Positions 22,091 through 29,416 of a stretch of DNA of 64,000 nt are shown piece after piece. Origin of the DNA: Microbacterium foliorum (lineage in GTDB: Bacteria > Actinomycetota > Actinomycetes > Actinomycetales > Microbacteriaceae). Positions within the stretch are counted from its first letter, which is position 1. Each line of letters starts with the position of its first letter. The stretch is taken from the NCBI RefSeq assembly GCF_003367705.1, contig NZ_CP031425.1, positions 1,674,001 to 1,738,000 on the forward strand, written 5' to 3'. The notes below the pieces were generated by a model, which saw only the letters and a list, made by a program, of their open reading frames with translations, did no database searches and was not told the DNA's origin. Position numbers and translations under genes: made by a program.

Positions 22091-22655
22091 CGACCCCGTC
22101 GCTGCCGCACTCGAGCGAGCGGCGACGTCGATCATCACTGACGTGCGCGCTCTCGCCGCATCGAACCCCGTCGTCCTGATCGATGGGCGCAGTGGAGCAG
22201 GCAAGACCACACTCGCCCGCATGCTCGTCGATCGTTGGCCGATAGCGGGGCGCGTGCAGCTGATCGCTCTGGACTCGATCTATCCCGGGTGGGATGGGCT
22301 GAAGGAAGGAGTGTCGCGCGCTCTCGACGGGATTCTCAGACCCCACGGTCGCGGATACCTCGGGTCCTGGCAGCGCTGGGATTGGGGCGCGGCTGCAGAG
22401 GCCGAGACGCACGCGGTCGATCCGGCTCTCGGAGTGATCGTCGAAGGCAGCGGCATACTCACGCCGGCGACAGCGGCGATCGCCGATGTGAGCATCTGGG
22501 TGGAGTCGGGAGAGAGCGGACGCAAGACGCGGGCGCTGCGACGTGACGGCGACACCTATCGCCCGCACTGGGAACGCTGGGCTGCACAGGAGGAAGAGCA
22601 CATCGCGCTCGACGGCCCCCGGGCGCTCGCGACCCGAGTCGTAGAAGTGCCATGA
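22074..22655 (+). CDS. P-loop kinase, uridine-kinase-like
   Basis: A 193-residue NTPase with Walker A GRSGAGKT at 38-45 and an acidic segment VIVEGSG at about 122-128 in the place where uridine kinases have their second conserved motif. The middle (RPHGRGYLGSWQRWDWG) fits the substrate lid of the AAA/uridine kinase-like group. Substrate not certain. The GTG at 22074 overlaps the GerW-like gene; a later start would remove only disordered residues. Confidence 0.75.
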   Translation: MPSRSDDPVAAALERAATSIITDVRALAASNPVVLIDGRSGAGKTTLARMLVDRWPIAGRVQLIALDSIYPGWDGLKEGVSRALDGILRPHGRGYLGSWQRWDWGAAAEAETHAVDPALGVIVEGSGILTPATAAIADVSIWVESGESGRKTRALRRDGDTYRPHWERWAAQEEEHIALDGPRALATRVVEVP

Positions 22656-22691
22656 TGCCGAACCGAGCCGATCTCACCGCAGCTCGTCGAC

Positions 22692-23183
22692 TCACAGCAG
22701 CTCGTCGGCGGCTTCGATGATGAGCTCGAGCCGGTATCCGAGCCAGTCGTAGACCCCGAACCTCGGATCCTCTGCGTCGTGATCCTCGTCGGTCTCGATG
22801 CACAGGCGTGATGCGATCACGAGCCGCAGCGCCGTGAGGGTGCGCATCCAGGCATCGACCTCCGGCTCCGGGATCTCGATGACGTGCTCTTCGAACGCTT
22901 CGGACTGAGTGATCGTGTCCAGGTCGGCTCGAAGGGCGTCGAGTGCGGCGCGCACCGTATCGGCGTCGAGGGCGCGGCGGTCGAGCAGATCGTCCCGCGT
23001 CGTCTCCCTGAACGAGCGTGAGGCGTCGGCATCCTCCGGGTAGGGATCGGGGACGAGTCGATCGATGGCGGGATCAGTGAGGTCCCGGTCGGCCCCGACC
23101 AGATCGCGGAGGTCGTCGACGAGGCGGGCGAGCTGCGCGCCCTCGACCCTGGCCATCTCGATGTGCAGGACATCGCTTCTCAT
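22692..23183 (-). CDS. DUF2017-family protein
   Basis: A 163-residue helical, acidic protein with the DUF2017 pattern (LARLVDDLRDLVG, LVPDPYPEDADASRSFRE, ending WLGYRLELIIEAADELL). Function unknown. Its ATG overlaps the clpS stop (23180-23183). The constant pairing of DUF2017 with clpS in actinobacteria suggests a role around Clp proteolysis, but no mechanism can be read from the sequence. Confidence 0.88.
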   Translation of the reverse strand: MRSDVLHIEMARVEGAQLARLVDDLRDLVGADRDLTDPAIDRLVPDPYPEDADASRSFRETTRDDLLDRRALDADTVRAALDALRADLDTITQSEAFEEHVIEIPEPEVDAWMRTLTALRLVIASRLCIETDEDHDAEDPRFGVYDWLGYRLELIIEAADELL

Positions 23184-23479
23184 TCGGCCGATCTCCTCAC
23201 GGTCGCCCAGAGCCCGTAGTCGTGCATCGCCTGCGCATGAACCTCCATGGTCTCGCGGGGCCCGGTCGCGACGATCGCGTGACCGTCATGGTGCACCGAG
23301 CGCATCAGCTGCGTGGCGTGCTCGACCGAGTATCCGAAGTACGTGCGGAACACGCGGACGACATAGCTCATCAGGTTGACCGGGTCGTTCCACACCACGA
23401 CCTCCCAGGGCTCGAGAGGCGCAGCGGACAGGTCTGTCGTCTCGTCGACGTCGGGTGTGGCGAGCGGAGTCATGCCCAT
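23180..23479 (-). CDS. clpS: ATP-dependent Clp protease adaptor ClpS
   Basis: A 99-residue adaptor that hands N-degron substrates to the ClpA/ClpC unfoldase. The core reads VVVWNDPVNLMSYVVRVFR with the Asn-Asp pair of the N-degron pocket, followed by HATQLMRSVHHDGHAIVATG. The flexible N-terminus is about 25 residues. It overlaps the upstream zincin gene by 10 bp and the downstream DUF2017 gene by 4 bp, so the three are one operon. Confidence 0.95.
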   Translation of the reverse strand: MGMTPLATPDVDETTDLSAAPLEPWEVVVWNDPVNLMSYVVRVFRTYFGYSVEHATQLMRSVHHDGHAIVATGPRETMEVHAQAMHDYGLWATVRRSAE

Positions 23480-23817
23480 CCCAATTCGTGCAGCTGGTCG
23501 TCGTCGATCCCGTAGAAGTGGGCGATCTCGTGCACGAGGGTCGTGTGGACTTCGTCTCGGAGTTCTTCGACGGTGTCGCAGGCGGCGAGGTGGGACTCGC
23601 GGTAGACGACGATCCGATCAGGAAGCTCGCCCGATCCGTACTGAGTGCGCTCAGTGAGCGCCAGCCCGTCGTAGAGGCCGAGGAGGTCGAGGCTTCCGTC
23701 CTCGGGTCGGTCCTCGACGACGAAGACGACGTTCTCGAGGCCGTCGACCATCTCATCGGGCAGACGATCGAGCTCGTCGACGACGAGTTCTTCGAAGGGG
23801 GCAGCATCCATCTCCAT
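23470..23817 (-). CDS. Minimal-zincin metallopeptidase-family protein
   Basis: A 115-residue protein with a zinc signature HEIAHFYGIDDDQLHELG near its C-terminus (HExxH plus a downstream Asp), the hallmark of the small zincin-like family paired with ClpS. The N-terminal half is acidic (DAAPFEELVVDELDRLPDEM). Whether it is an active protease is unproven for the family. The start follows TAGGCT by 7 nt. Confidence 0.88.
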   Translation of the reverse strand: MEMDAAPFEELVVDELDRLPDEMVDGLENVVFVVEDRPEDGSLDLLGLYDGLALTERTQYGSGELPDRIVVYRESHLAACDTVEELRDEVHTTLVHEIAHFYGIDDDQLHELGWA

Positions 23818-23824
23818 CGTCTTC

Positions 23825-23830
23825 AGCCTA
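23825..23830 (-). promoter_or_regulatory. -10 hexamer of the zincin-clpS-DUF2017 operon
   Basis: TAGGCT on the minus strand with a 7-nt spacer to the zincin ATG. Confidence 0.45.
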
Positions 23831-23862
23831 TTGCCCGCCGATGGCCGACCGCGTCGCTGCTG

Positions 23863-24492
23863 TCAGTGCAGGAAGACGAGGAGCCCGGCAACGGCGATGA
23901 ACAGCACGCCGAAGACCGAGTTCAGCGTGCGCTGTCCCCGGGACGAGCGCGTGAGCCTGCGGAAGGGCCGTGCCGCCGCGGCGAAGAAACCCCACATCAC
24001 GGCGACGTCGACGACGATCACGGTGGCGATGAGAACGAGGTACTGGGGGAGCTGCGGCTGATCGAGACGGATGAACTGGGGGATGAACGCGAGGAAGAAG
24101 ACGATCGCCTTCGGATTCAGCAGGTTCACCCAGAAGCCACGTCTGATCATCGGCCAGTGCCCCTCGCGGATATCGACGAGCGTCTCGTCGACCGCATCCG
24201 GCACGCTCGGCGTGGCGAGGATCAGCCGGAGCCCGAGGAACACGAGGTAGGCGGCTCCGGCATAGCGGATGACGGTGAACAGCACCTCGGACTGCGAGAC
24301 GATGAGCCCGAGACCCGCGGCGACGATGGCCGCGTGCACGACGAGCGCGAGCTGCTGCCCGATGATGCCCCAGATCGCGCGTTTCCAGCCCTGGTTGAGG
24401 GCATTGGACATGGTGTTGATGGCACCCGCGCCCGGCGTGAAGCTGATCACCACGCACGCTGTCAGCAGTGAGAACCAGACGGCGGGGGACAT
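23863..24492 (-). CDS. LysE-family exporter
   Basis: A 209-residue integral membrane protein with about six hydrophobic segments and the LysE/RhtB N-terminal pattern SFTPGAGAINTMSNALNQG. The family exports amino acids or related solutes; the substrate is not deducible. I start at the ATG 24490-24492, which lies 6 nt after TAGGAT; a GTG one codon upstream is possible. Confidence 0.9.
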   Translation of the reverse strand: MSPAVWFSLLTACVVISFTPGAGAINTMSNALNQGWKRAIWGIIGQQLALVVHAAIVAAGLGLIVSQSEVLFTVIRYAGAAYLVFLGLRLILATPSVPDAVDETLVDIREGHWPMIRRGFWVNLLNPKAIVFFLAFIPQFIRLDQPQLPQYLVLIATVIVVDVAVMWGFFAAAARPFRRLTRSSRGQRTLNSVFGVLFIAVAGLLVFLH

Positions 24493-24498
24493 CACGCA

Positions 24499-24504
24499 AT
24501 CCTA
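24499..24504 (-). promoter_or_regulatory. -10 hexamer of the LysE gene, leaderless type
   Basis: TAGGAT on the minus strand, 6 nt before the ATG. Confidence 0.5.
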
Positions 24505-24561
24505 CGGGCGAGCACAGCGTCGACTTCGACCGGCGACGGTGATATCCGAGGTGATACGAGT

Positions 24562-24590
24562 GAAGGCCCGGGTCTCGGACCCGGGCCTTC
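24562..24590 (-). terminator. Hairpin downstream of tRNA-His
   Basis: A perfect 13-bp inverted repeat (arms 24562-24574 and 24578-24590) with a 3-nt loop lies 8 nt after the 3' end of tRNA-His on the minus strand, upstream of the LysE gene. No U-tract. Confidence 0.75.
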
Positions 24591-24598
24591 GTTCAGTG

Positions 24599-24675
24599 TG
24601 GGGTGAGTAACGGGACTCGAACCCGCGACATCCGGCACCACAAGCCAGCGCTCTACCAGCTGAGCTATACCCACC
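24599..24675 (-). tRNA. tRNA-His (anticodon GTG)
   Basis: The minus strand folds as a cloverleaf: acceptor GTGGGTA/TACTCAC, TAGCTCAGCTGGTAGAGC D-arm, anticodon loop with GTG, TTCGAGTC T-loop. The extra G at position -1 pairs with C73, the tRNA-His identity feature, and CCA is encoded (24599-24601). A TAGACT hexamer at 24705-24710 on the minus strand, inside the end of orn, may drive it; a small inverted repeat (GCCAAC/GTTGGC, 24680-24695) lies in the leader. Confidence 0.95.
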
Positions 24676-24710
24676 ATGCGCCAACCGGAGTTGGCAACCA
24701 GACGAGTCTA

Positions 24711-25337
24711 TTACATGTTGAGAGGGAACTCTGACACGGTGCGCGTCGCGATGTCGCGGGCCTCGTCGCTCGACGGCCCTGGCTCGTCGACGAACACCGC
24801 CTCGCGGTAGTACCGCAGCTCGCGGATGGACTCGAGGATGTCGGCGAGGGCGCGATGTCCGCCGTCTTTGCTGGGCGCCTGGAAGAAGACCCGGGGGTAC
24901 CAGCGGCGCGAGAGCTCTTTGATGCTCGAGACATCGACGTTCCGGTAGTGCAGCCAGTTGTCGACCTGCGGCATGTACTTCGCGAGGAACATGCGATCGG
25001 TGCCGATCGTGTTGCCGGCCAGGGGGGCCTTGCGCTCCACGGGGGCGAATCGCTTGATGTAGGCGAGGGTCTGCGCCTCGGCCTCGGCCAGCGAGACGCC
25101 GTTAGGGATCTCGGTGATGAGCCCCGAAGTCTCGTGCATCTTCGTGACGAAGTCGCTCATGTTCTCGAGAGACGCTGCGCTCGGCCGGATCACCACCTGG
25201 AAGCCCGGGTCGACCGGTCGCAGTTCGAAATCGGTGATGACCACCGCGATCTCGACAAGCTCATCGATGGAGAGATCGAGGCCGGTCATCTCGCAGTCGA
25301 TCCACACGAGGCGGTCGTTCTCTGAGGCAGATACCAT
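24711..25337 (-). CDS. orn: Oligoribonuclease
   Basis: A 208-residue DEDDh 3'-5' exoribonuclease that finishes RNA decay by degrading di- and short oligonucleotides. Exo I WIDCEMTGLDLSIDELVEIA gives the Asp and Glu metal ligands; Exo III region near GGHRALADILESI supplies the His and Asp. Length is typical. The ATG lies 6 nt after TAGGAT. In actinobacteria it is needed to clear pGpG and nanoRNA. Confidence 0.97.
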   Translation of the reverse strand: MVSASENDRLVWIDCEMTGLDLSIDELVEIAVVITDFELRPVDPGFQVVIRPSAASLENMSDFVTKMHETSGLITEIPNGVSLAEAEAQTLAYIKRFAPVERKAPLAGNTIGTDRMFLAKYMPQVDNWLHYRNVDVSSIKELSRRWYPRVFFQAPSKDGGHRALADILESIRELRYYREAVFVDEPGPSSDEARDIATRTVSEFPLNM

Positions 25338-25343
25338 GTCGCC

Positions 25344-25349
25344 ATCCTA
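25344..25349 (-). promoter_or_regulatory. -10 hexamer of orn, leaderless type
   Basis: TAGGAT on the minus strand with a 6-nt spacer to the orn ATG. Confidence 0.5.
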
Positions 25350-25380
25350 TCGACGGCTCCGACATCGCAGCCCGGGACGG

Positions 25381-25386
25381 TACGCT
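25381..25386 (+). promoter_or_regulatory. -10 hexamer of tRNA-Arg
   Basis: TACGCT ends 10 nt before the 5' end of the tRNA, which would leave a leader of a few nucleotides to be removed by RNase P. Confidence 0.45.
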
Positions 25387-25396
25387 GGATGCGTGC

Positions 25397-25472
25397 GCCT
25401 CCGTAGCTCAGGGGATAGAGCAGGAGCCTTCTAATCTCTTGGTCGCAGGTTCGAATCCTGCCGGGGGCACCA
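25397..25472 (+). tRNA. tRNA-Arg (anticodon TCT)
   Basis: 76 nt with CCA encoded. Acceptor GCCTCCG pairs with CGGGGGC (one G-T), the D-arm reads TAGCTCAGGGGATAGAGCA, the anticodon loop CTTCTAA reads AGA codons, and the T-arm is GCAGGTTCGAATCCTGC. The pair next to the anticodon loop is a mismatch (C-T). Confidence 0.95.
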
Positions 25473-25515
25473 TCCTCCGCACGCTCCCCGCCGTGAGCTG
25501 CGCACCCTGTGCTCG

Positions 25516-25785
25516 TCACCCGGCTCGGAGCGCCGCGACCACGTCGTCAGGGTTCCAGAAGTCGCCCACCAGGCGGAACGTCGCGGTGGCGAGATGCAGA
25601 CGCTCCGCGCGATAGCGGATGCCGAGCGGGTGCGGGACGAGACGCAGGTGTCCCAGGACTCGGCCGTCGTCGTCCTGCACACGCCAGAGGTGGTCGGACG
25701 CGCGCACGAGATGCGTTCGAGGACTGGACAGTCGCGGAGTCGCGTAAGGAACCTCGGGCAGGGACGTGATCAGGGTGTCGGACAT
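25516..25785 (-). CDS. Hypothetical protein
   Basis: An 89-residue protein that I do not recognise. It contains SDHLWRVQDDDGRVLGHLRLV and a C-terminal FWNPDDVVAALRAG; the spacing suggests a single small alpha/beta domain without membrane segments or cysteines. The ATG at 25783-25785 has GGAG 6 nt upstream, which is why I prefer it over an in-frame ATG at 25800. It is divergent from the ssb paralogue. Confidence 0.8.
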   Translation of the reverse strand: MSDTLITSLPEVPYATPRLSSPRTHLVRASDHLWRVQDDDGRVLGHLRLVPHPLGIRYRAERLHLATATFRLVGDFWNPDDVVAALRAG

Positions 25786-25990
25786 GGAATCTCCTCTCAT
25801 TCCTCGAACATACGATCGACCACCGACATTGCGACTCGCCCGGCAGACCGGCGGTCGAGACCGCGTCTTCTGCACGATTCTCGGTGTGACGAGGTTGTTC
25901 CGTTGTCGTGTTCTCGCCCCCGCACCGCTGCCCCGACGTGATGCACGCTGGATCGATCCGGGGGCAGTCCCGGGCCACAGAGGAGGCATC

Positions 25991-26530
25991 ATGCACGACA
26001 CGGTCACCATCGTCGGAAACGTCGCAACGGATCCCACGCAAGGGCGCACGTCAGGCGGCGTCCCGGTCACGAACTTCCGACTCGCGAGCACGCATCGTCG
26101 CTTCGACGAGGCGACCCAGACCTGGATCGACGTGGGCACGAACTGGTATTCCGTAGCCGCGTTCCGGCAGCTCGCGGAGAACGCGAAGACCTCGCTCCGA
26201 TCGGGGGACAGCGTCATCGTCACCGGGCGGATGAAGATCCGCACATGGGAGAACAACGGCAAGCAGGGCACGAGCGTCGACATCGACGCCGAGGTCATCG
26301 GGCACGACCTGCGCTGGGGGACGACCGCCTATCGGCGCAGCGCGCGGTCGACCTCAACCCCGCAGGGCTCCCGCGAGGCCGGAGGCTCCGACCAGACGCT
26401 CCCCGACACCGCGGAGGGGTCGGTCGAGCGAGAGGAGCAGGAGATCCAGACACCGTGGGCGATGGACGATGGCGGCTACCTCTCGAGTGGCGTGCAGCCC
26501 GACGCGACCGCTGCGGACGTGCAGGCCTGA
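25991..26530 (+). CDS. ssb: Single-stranded DNA-binding protein paralogue
   Basis: A 179-residue SSB with an OB fold at about 1-110 (TVTIVGNVATDPTQGRTSGG, then SGDSVIVTGRMKIRTWE). The C-terminal 65 residues are polar and disordered. The acidic tip (DDDxPF-like) by which replicative SSB recruits partner proteins is missing; the protein ends ATAADVQA. That argues for an accessory SsbB-type paralogue, for example one used in DNA uptake or stress, with the main ssb next to rpsF/rpsR elsewhere. AGGAGG lies 3-4 nt before ATC-ATG. Confidence 0.9.
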   Translation: MHDTVTIVGNVATDPTQGRTSGGVPVTNFRLASTHRRFDEATQTWIDVGTNWYSVAAFRQLAENAKTSLRSGDSVIVTGRMKIRTWENNGKQGTSVDIDAEVIGHDLRWGTTAYRRSARSTSTPQGSREAGGSDQTLPDTAEGSVEREEQEIQTPWAMDDGGYLSSGVQPDATAADVQA

Positions 26531-26562
26531 CGCGCGCGGCGTGTGGTCGCGGGCGCGCACTC

Positions 26563-26568
26563 TAGACT
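26563..26568 (+). promoter_or_regulatory. -10 hexamer of the lipoprotein gene, leaderless type
   Basis: TAGACT with a 6-nt spacer to the GTG at 26575. Confidence 0.5.
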
Positions 26569-26574
26569 CGGTTC

Positions 26575-27081
26575 GTGCTTCGACGACCGGACTCCCACGT
26601 ACGTCACGTCCTCGGCGCGGTCGGCGCGGTCGGCGCCACGGCGATCCTGATGCTGATTCTGACCTCCTGCGGTCCGAGTCCGTCGCCGGATCCCGATCCG
26701 TCGCCGGCCGTCGAGACCCCGGGTGCCACCGATGAGCCGGCGGGTCCGACCTATGTGCCCGACGGGACGGCCGATGACAATCTCCCGCTCTTCTCGGCCA
26801 TCGTGGCCCAGGTGTGGGCGTCCGATCAGCGGGCCTCGGGTCGGGCGTACATCGACGCGCTGATCGCTGCGGGCTTCGACCGCTCGGCGATGCAGGTGAC
26901 GCAGGATTCGACGACCGTGGGCAACCCGGCGGAGAGCCTGCAGTTCTCCGTGCGGTGGGGCGAGAAGGAGTGCCTGGTCGGTCAGGTGGGTCCGTCCACC
27001 GGCGACCCCGTGACGGTCGTGCTGCCGCAGCTCGCCGAGGGGCGGTGCCTCGTCGGCACCACCCGTGCCATCGACTGGTGA
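26575..27081 (+). CDS. Putative lipoprotein, DUF6993-like
   Basis: A 168-residue exported protein. An Arg-rich N-terminus and hydrophobic core (about 12-29) lead to a lipobox LTSC with the lipidated Cys at 32. A Pro/Ser-rich spacer (33-60) follows, then a small domain of about 105 residues (LFSAIVAQVWASDQRASG to LVGTTRAIDW) with two cysteines (KECLVG, GRCLVG) that may form a disulfide. The domain resembles the DUF6993 group; function unknown. Confidence 0.8.
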   Translation: MLRRPDSHVRHVLGAVGAVGATAILMLILTSCGPSPSPDPDPSPAVETPGATDEPAGPTYVPDGTADDNLPLFSAIVAQVWASDQRASGRAYIDALIAAGFDRSAMQVTQDSTTVGNPAESLQFSVRWGEKECLVGQVGPSTGDPVTVVLPQLAEGRCLVGTTRAIDW

Positions 27082-27176
27082 CGACCTTCACCTGGCAGTG
27101 CTCTCGGTGGTCCGCGCCGTAATCGCCGGTAGGCTGGAGTGTCGATCTTCGACGCCAACAGAAGGAGCGGTTTTCG

Positions 27177-28856
27177 GTGGCTGAGTACATCTACTCGATG
27201 GTTCGTGCGCGCAAGGCGGTGGGCGAGAAGCTCATCCTCGACGACGTCACGATGGCGTTCCTCCCCGGCGCCAAGATCGGCATGGTGGGGCCGAACGGCG
27301 CCGGCAAGTCGACGATCCTCAAGATCATGGCGGGTCTCGACACGCCGTCGAACGGCGAAGCCAAGCTCTCGCCCGGGTTCTCCGTCGGCATCCTCATGCA
27401 GGAGCCGGAGCTCGACGAGTCGAAGACCGTGCTGGAGAACATCCAGGACGGGATCGCGATCAAGGCGAAGGTCGATCGATTCAACGAGATCTCCATGCTG
27501 ATGGCTGATCCCGATGCCGACTTCGACGCTCTGCTCGCCGAGATGGGCACGCTGCAGGAGGAGATCGACGCTGCAGACGGCTGGGACCTCGATTCCCAGC
27601 TCGAGCAGGCGATGGACGCGCTGCGCACGCCGCCGGCGGACGCCGCGATCGCACCCCTGTCCGGCGGAGAGAAGCGCCGTGTCGCCCTGGCGAAGCTGCT
27701 GTTGCAGAAGCCCGACCTCCTGCTCCTCGATGAGCCCACCAACCACCTCGACGCGGAGAGCGTGCTCTGGCTCGAGCAGCACCTGCAGGCCTACAAGGGC
27801 GCCGTCATCGCCATCACCCACGACCGGTACTTCCTCGACCACGTCGCGGAGTGGATCGCCGAGGTCGACCGCGGGCGCCTCATCGGATACGAGGGCAACT
27901 ACTCGACCTACCTGGAGAAGAAGGGCGAACGCCTCGAGATCCAGGGAAAGAAGGACGCCAAGCTCGCCAAGCGCCTCAAGGAGGAGCTGGAGTGGGTCCG
28001 GTCGAGCGCGAAGGGTCGTCAGACCAAGTCGAAGGCTCGTCTCGCCCGCTACGAGGAGATGGCGAACGAGGCCGAGCGGACCAGAAAGCTGGACTTCGAG
28101 GAGATCTCGATCCCCGCGGGTCCTCGTCTCGGCAGCATCGTCATCGACGCGAAGAAGCTCGAGAAGGGCTTCGACGGCCGGATGCTCATCGACGGGCTCA
28201 GCTTCAACCTGCCGCCCAACGGCATCGTCGGCGTCATCGGCCCGAACGGCGTCGGCAAGACCACGCTCTTCAAGACGATCGTCGGTCTCGAGCCGCTCGA
28301 CGCCGGTGACCTCAAGATCGGCGAGACGGTCAAGATCAGCTACGTCGACCAGTCGCGATCAAACATCGACCCCGACAAGACCCTGTGGGAGGTCGTCTCC
28401 GACGGCCTCGACTTCATCACGGTCGGCAAGACCGAGATCCCCTCGCGGGCGTACGTGTCGAAGTTCGGCTTCAAGGGGCCCGACCAGCAGAAGAAGGCGG
28501 GCGTGCTCTCCGGCGGTGAGCGCAACCGTCTGAACCTCGCGCTGACCCTCAAGGAGGGTGGCAACCTGCTGCTTCTCGACGAGCCGACCAACGACCTGGA
28601 CGTCGAGACCCTGGGCTCGCTCGAGAACGCCCTTCTCGAATTCCCCGGTTGCGCCGTGGTCATCACGCACGACCGGTGGTTCCTCGACCGCATCGCCACG
28701 CACATCCTCGCCTACGAGGGCACCGACGAGAAGCCGGCCAAGTGGTACTGGTTCGAGGGCAACTTCGAAGCCTACGAGGAGAACAAGATCGAGCGCCTCG
28801 GCCCGGACGCCGCGAAGCCGCACCGCTCCACGCACCGCAAGCTCACTCGCGACTGA
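27177..28856 (+). CDS. ettA: Energy-dependent translational throttle protein EttA (ABC-F)
   Basis: A 559-residue soluble ABC-F ATPase with two ABC domains and no membrane part. Walker A motifs GPNGAGKS (about 38-45) and GPNGVGKT, signature motifs LSGGEKRR and LSGGERNR, Walker B LLLLDEPTNHLD and LLLLDEPTNDLD, and a basic linker (AKLAKRLKEELEWVRSSAKG) between them. EttA binds the ribosomal E site and gates entry into elongation according to ATP level. The GTG start has GAAGGAG 8-9 nt upstream. Confidence 0.96.
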   Translation: MAEYIYSMVRARKAVGEKLILDDVTMAFLPGAKIGMVGPNGAGKSTILKIMAGLDTPSNGEAKLSPGFSVGILMQEPELDESKTVLENIQDGIAIKAKVDRFNEISMLMADPDADFDALLAEMGTLQEEIDAADGWDLDSQLEQAMDALRTPPADAAIAPLSGGEKRRVALAKLLLQKPDLLLLDEPTNHLDAESVLWLEQHLQAYKGAVIAITHDRYFLDHVAEWIAEVDRGRLIGYEGNYSTYLEKKGERLEIQGKKDAKLAKRLKEELEWVRSSAKGRQTKSKARLARYEEMANEAERTRKLDFEEISIPAGPRLGSIVIDAKKLEKGFDGRMLIDGLSFNLPPNGIVGVIGPNGVGKTTLFKTIVGLEPLDAGDLKIGETVKISYVDQSRSNIDPDKTLWEVVSDGLDFITVGKTEIPSRAYVSKFGFKGPDQQKKAGVLSGGERNRLNLALTLKEGGNLLLLDEPTNDLDVETLGSLENALLEFPGCAVVITHDRWFLDRIATHILAYEGTDEKPAKWYWFEGNFEAYEENKIERLGPDAAKPHRSTHRKLTRD

Positions 28857-28863
28857 GCCACTG

Positions 28864-29352
28864 ATGGTCGATCTGTCACCGGGACCCCGACTGCACATCC
28901 CGATCCACCTCCGCTGGGGGGATCTGGATGCCTTCAACCACGTCAACAACACCTCGATGCTGAAGTTGCTCGAGGAGGCGCGCGTCCGCGCGTTCTGGCG
29001 TGCGGGGCCCGGTGAGCAGGCGCCGTCGACGGCAGTGCTCGACTCCGGAATCGACGAGGGCGTGCTCACCCTGATCGCTCGGCAGGAGATCGAATACCTC
29101 GCGCCCGTTCCGTACCAGCGTCGACCGCTCGAAGTGCAGATGTGGTTCGGCAAGCTCGGCGGATCCAGCGTGGAGGTCTGCTACGAGGTGCACAACGACC
29201 CCGCGTCGGAGCCGCGCGTCATCTACGCGCGCTCCACGGCCGTGATCGTGCTGGTCGACGCCGGCACCGGGCGCCCCACACGGCTCACCCCGGAGATGCG
29301 CGAGGCGTGGGAACCGTTCGTGGGCCCGTCGATCGAGTACTCGCACCGCTGA
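28864..29352 (+). CDS. Acyl-CoA thioesterase, 4-hydroxybenzoyl-CoA type hot dog
   Basis: A 162-residue single hot-dog protein with the YbgC/4HBT signature RWGDLDAFNHVNN near residue 18, containing the catalytic Asp. Members hydrolyse short-chain or aromatic acyl-CoAs. It starts 7 bp after ettA and is probably co-transcribed. It is convergent with tesB; nothing clear is seen in the 64-bp gap between them. Confidence 0.9.
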   Translation: MVDLSPGPRLHIPIHLRWGDLDAFNHVNNTSMLKLLEEARVRAFWRAGPGEQAPSTAVLDSGIDEGVLTLIARQEIEYLAPVPYQRRPLEVQMWFGKLGGSSVEVCYEVHNDPASEPRVIYARSTAVIVLVDAGTGRPTRLTPEMREAWEPFVGPSIEYSHR

Positions 29353-29416
29353 GCCGGCAGGACGGCAACCACCGCTGAGGCGTCGCGTACACCCACCGGT
29401 GATCCGACGGGCGCCG

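Noticed and set aside
22655..22692. Direct repeat GCAGCTCGTCG beside the DUF2017 stop
   Set aside because: Two short copies separated by a few bases; one is coding (end of DUF2017), so this is probably chance.
24680..24695. GCCAAC/GTTGGC inverted repeat upstream of tRNA-His as a terminator of orn
   Set aside because: Only 6 bp and located between a likely tRNA promoter and the tRNA itself; termination there would block the tRNA.
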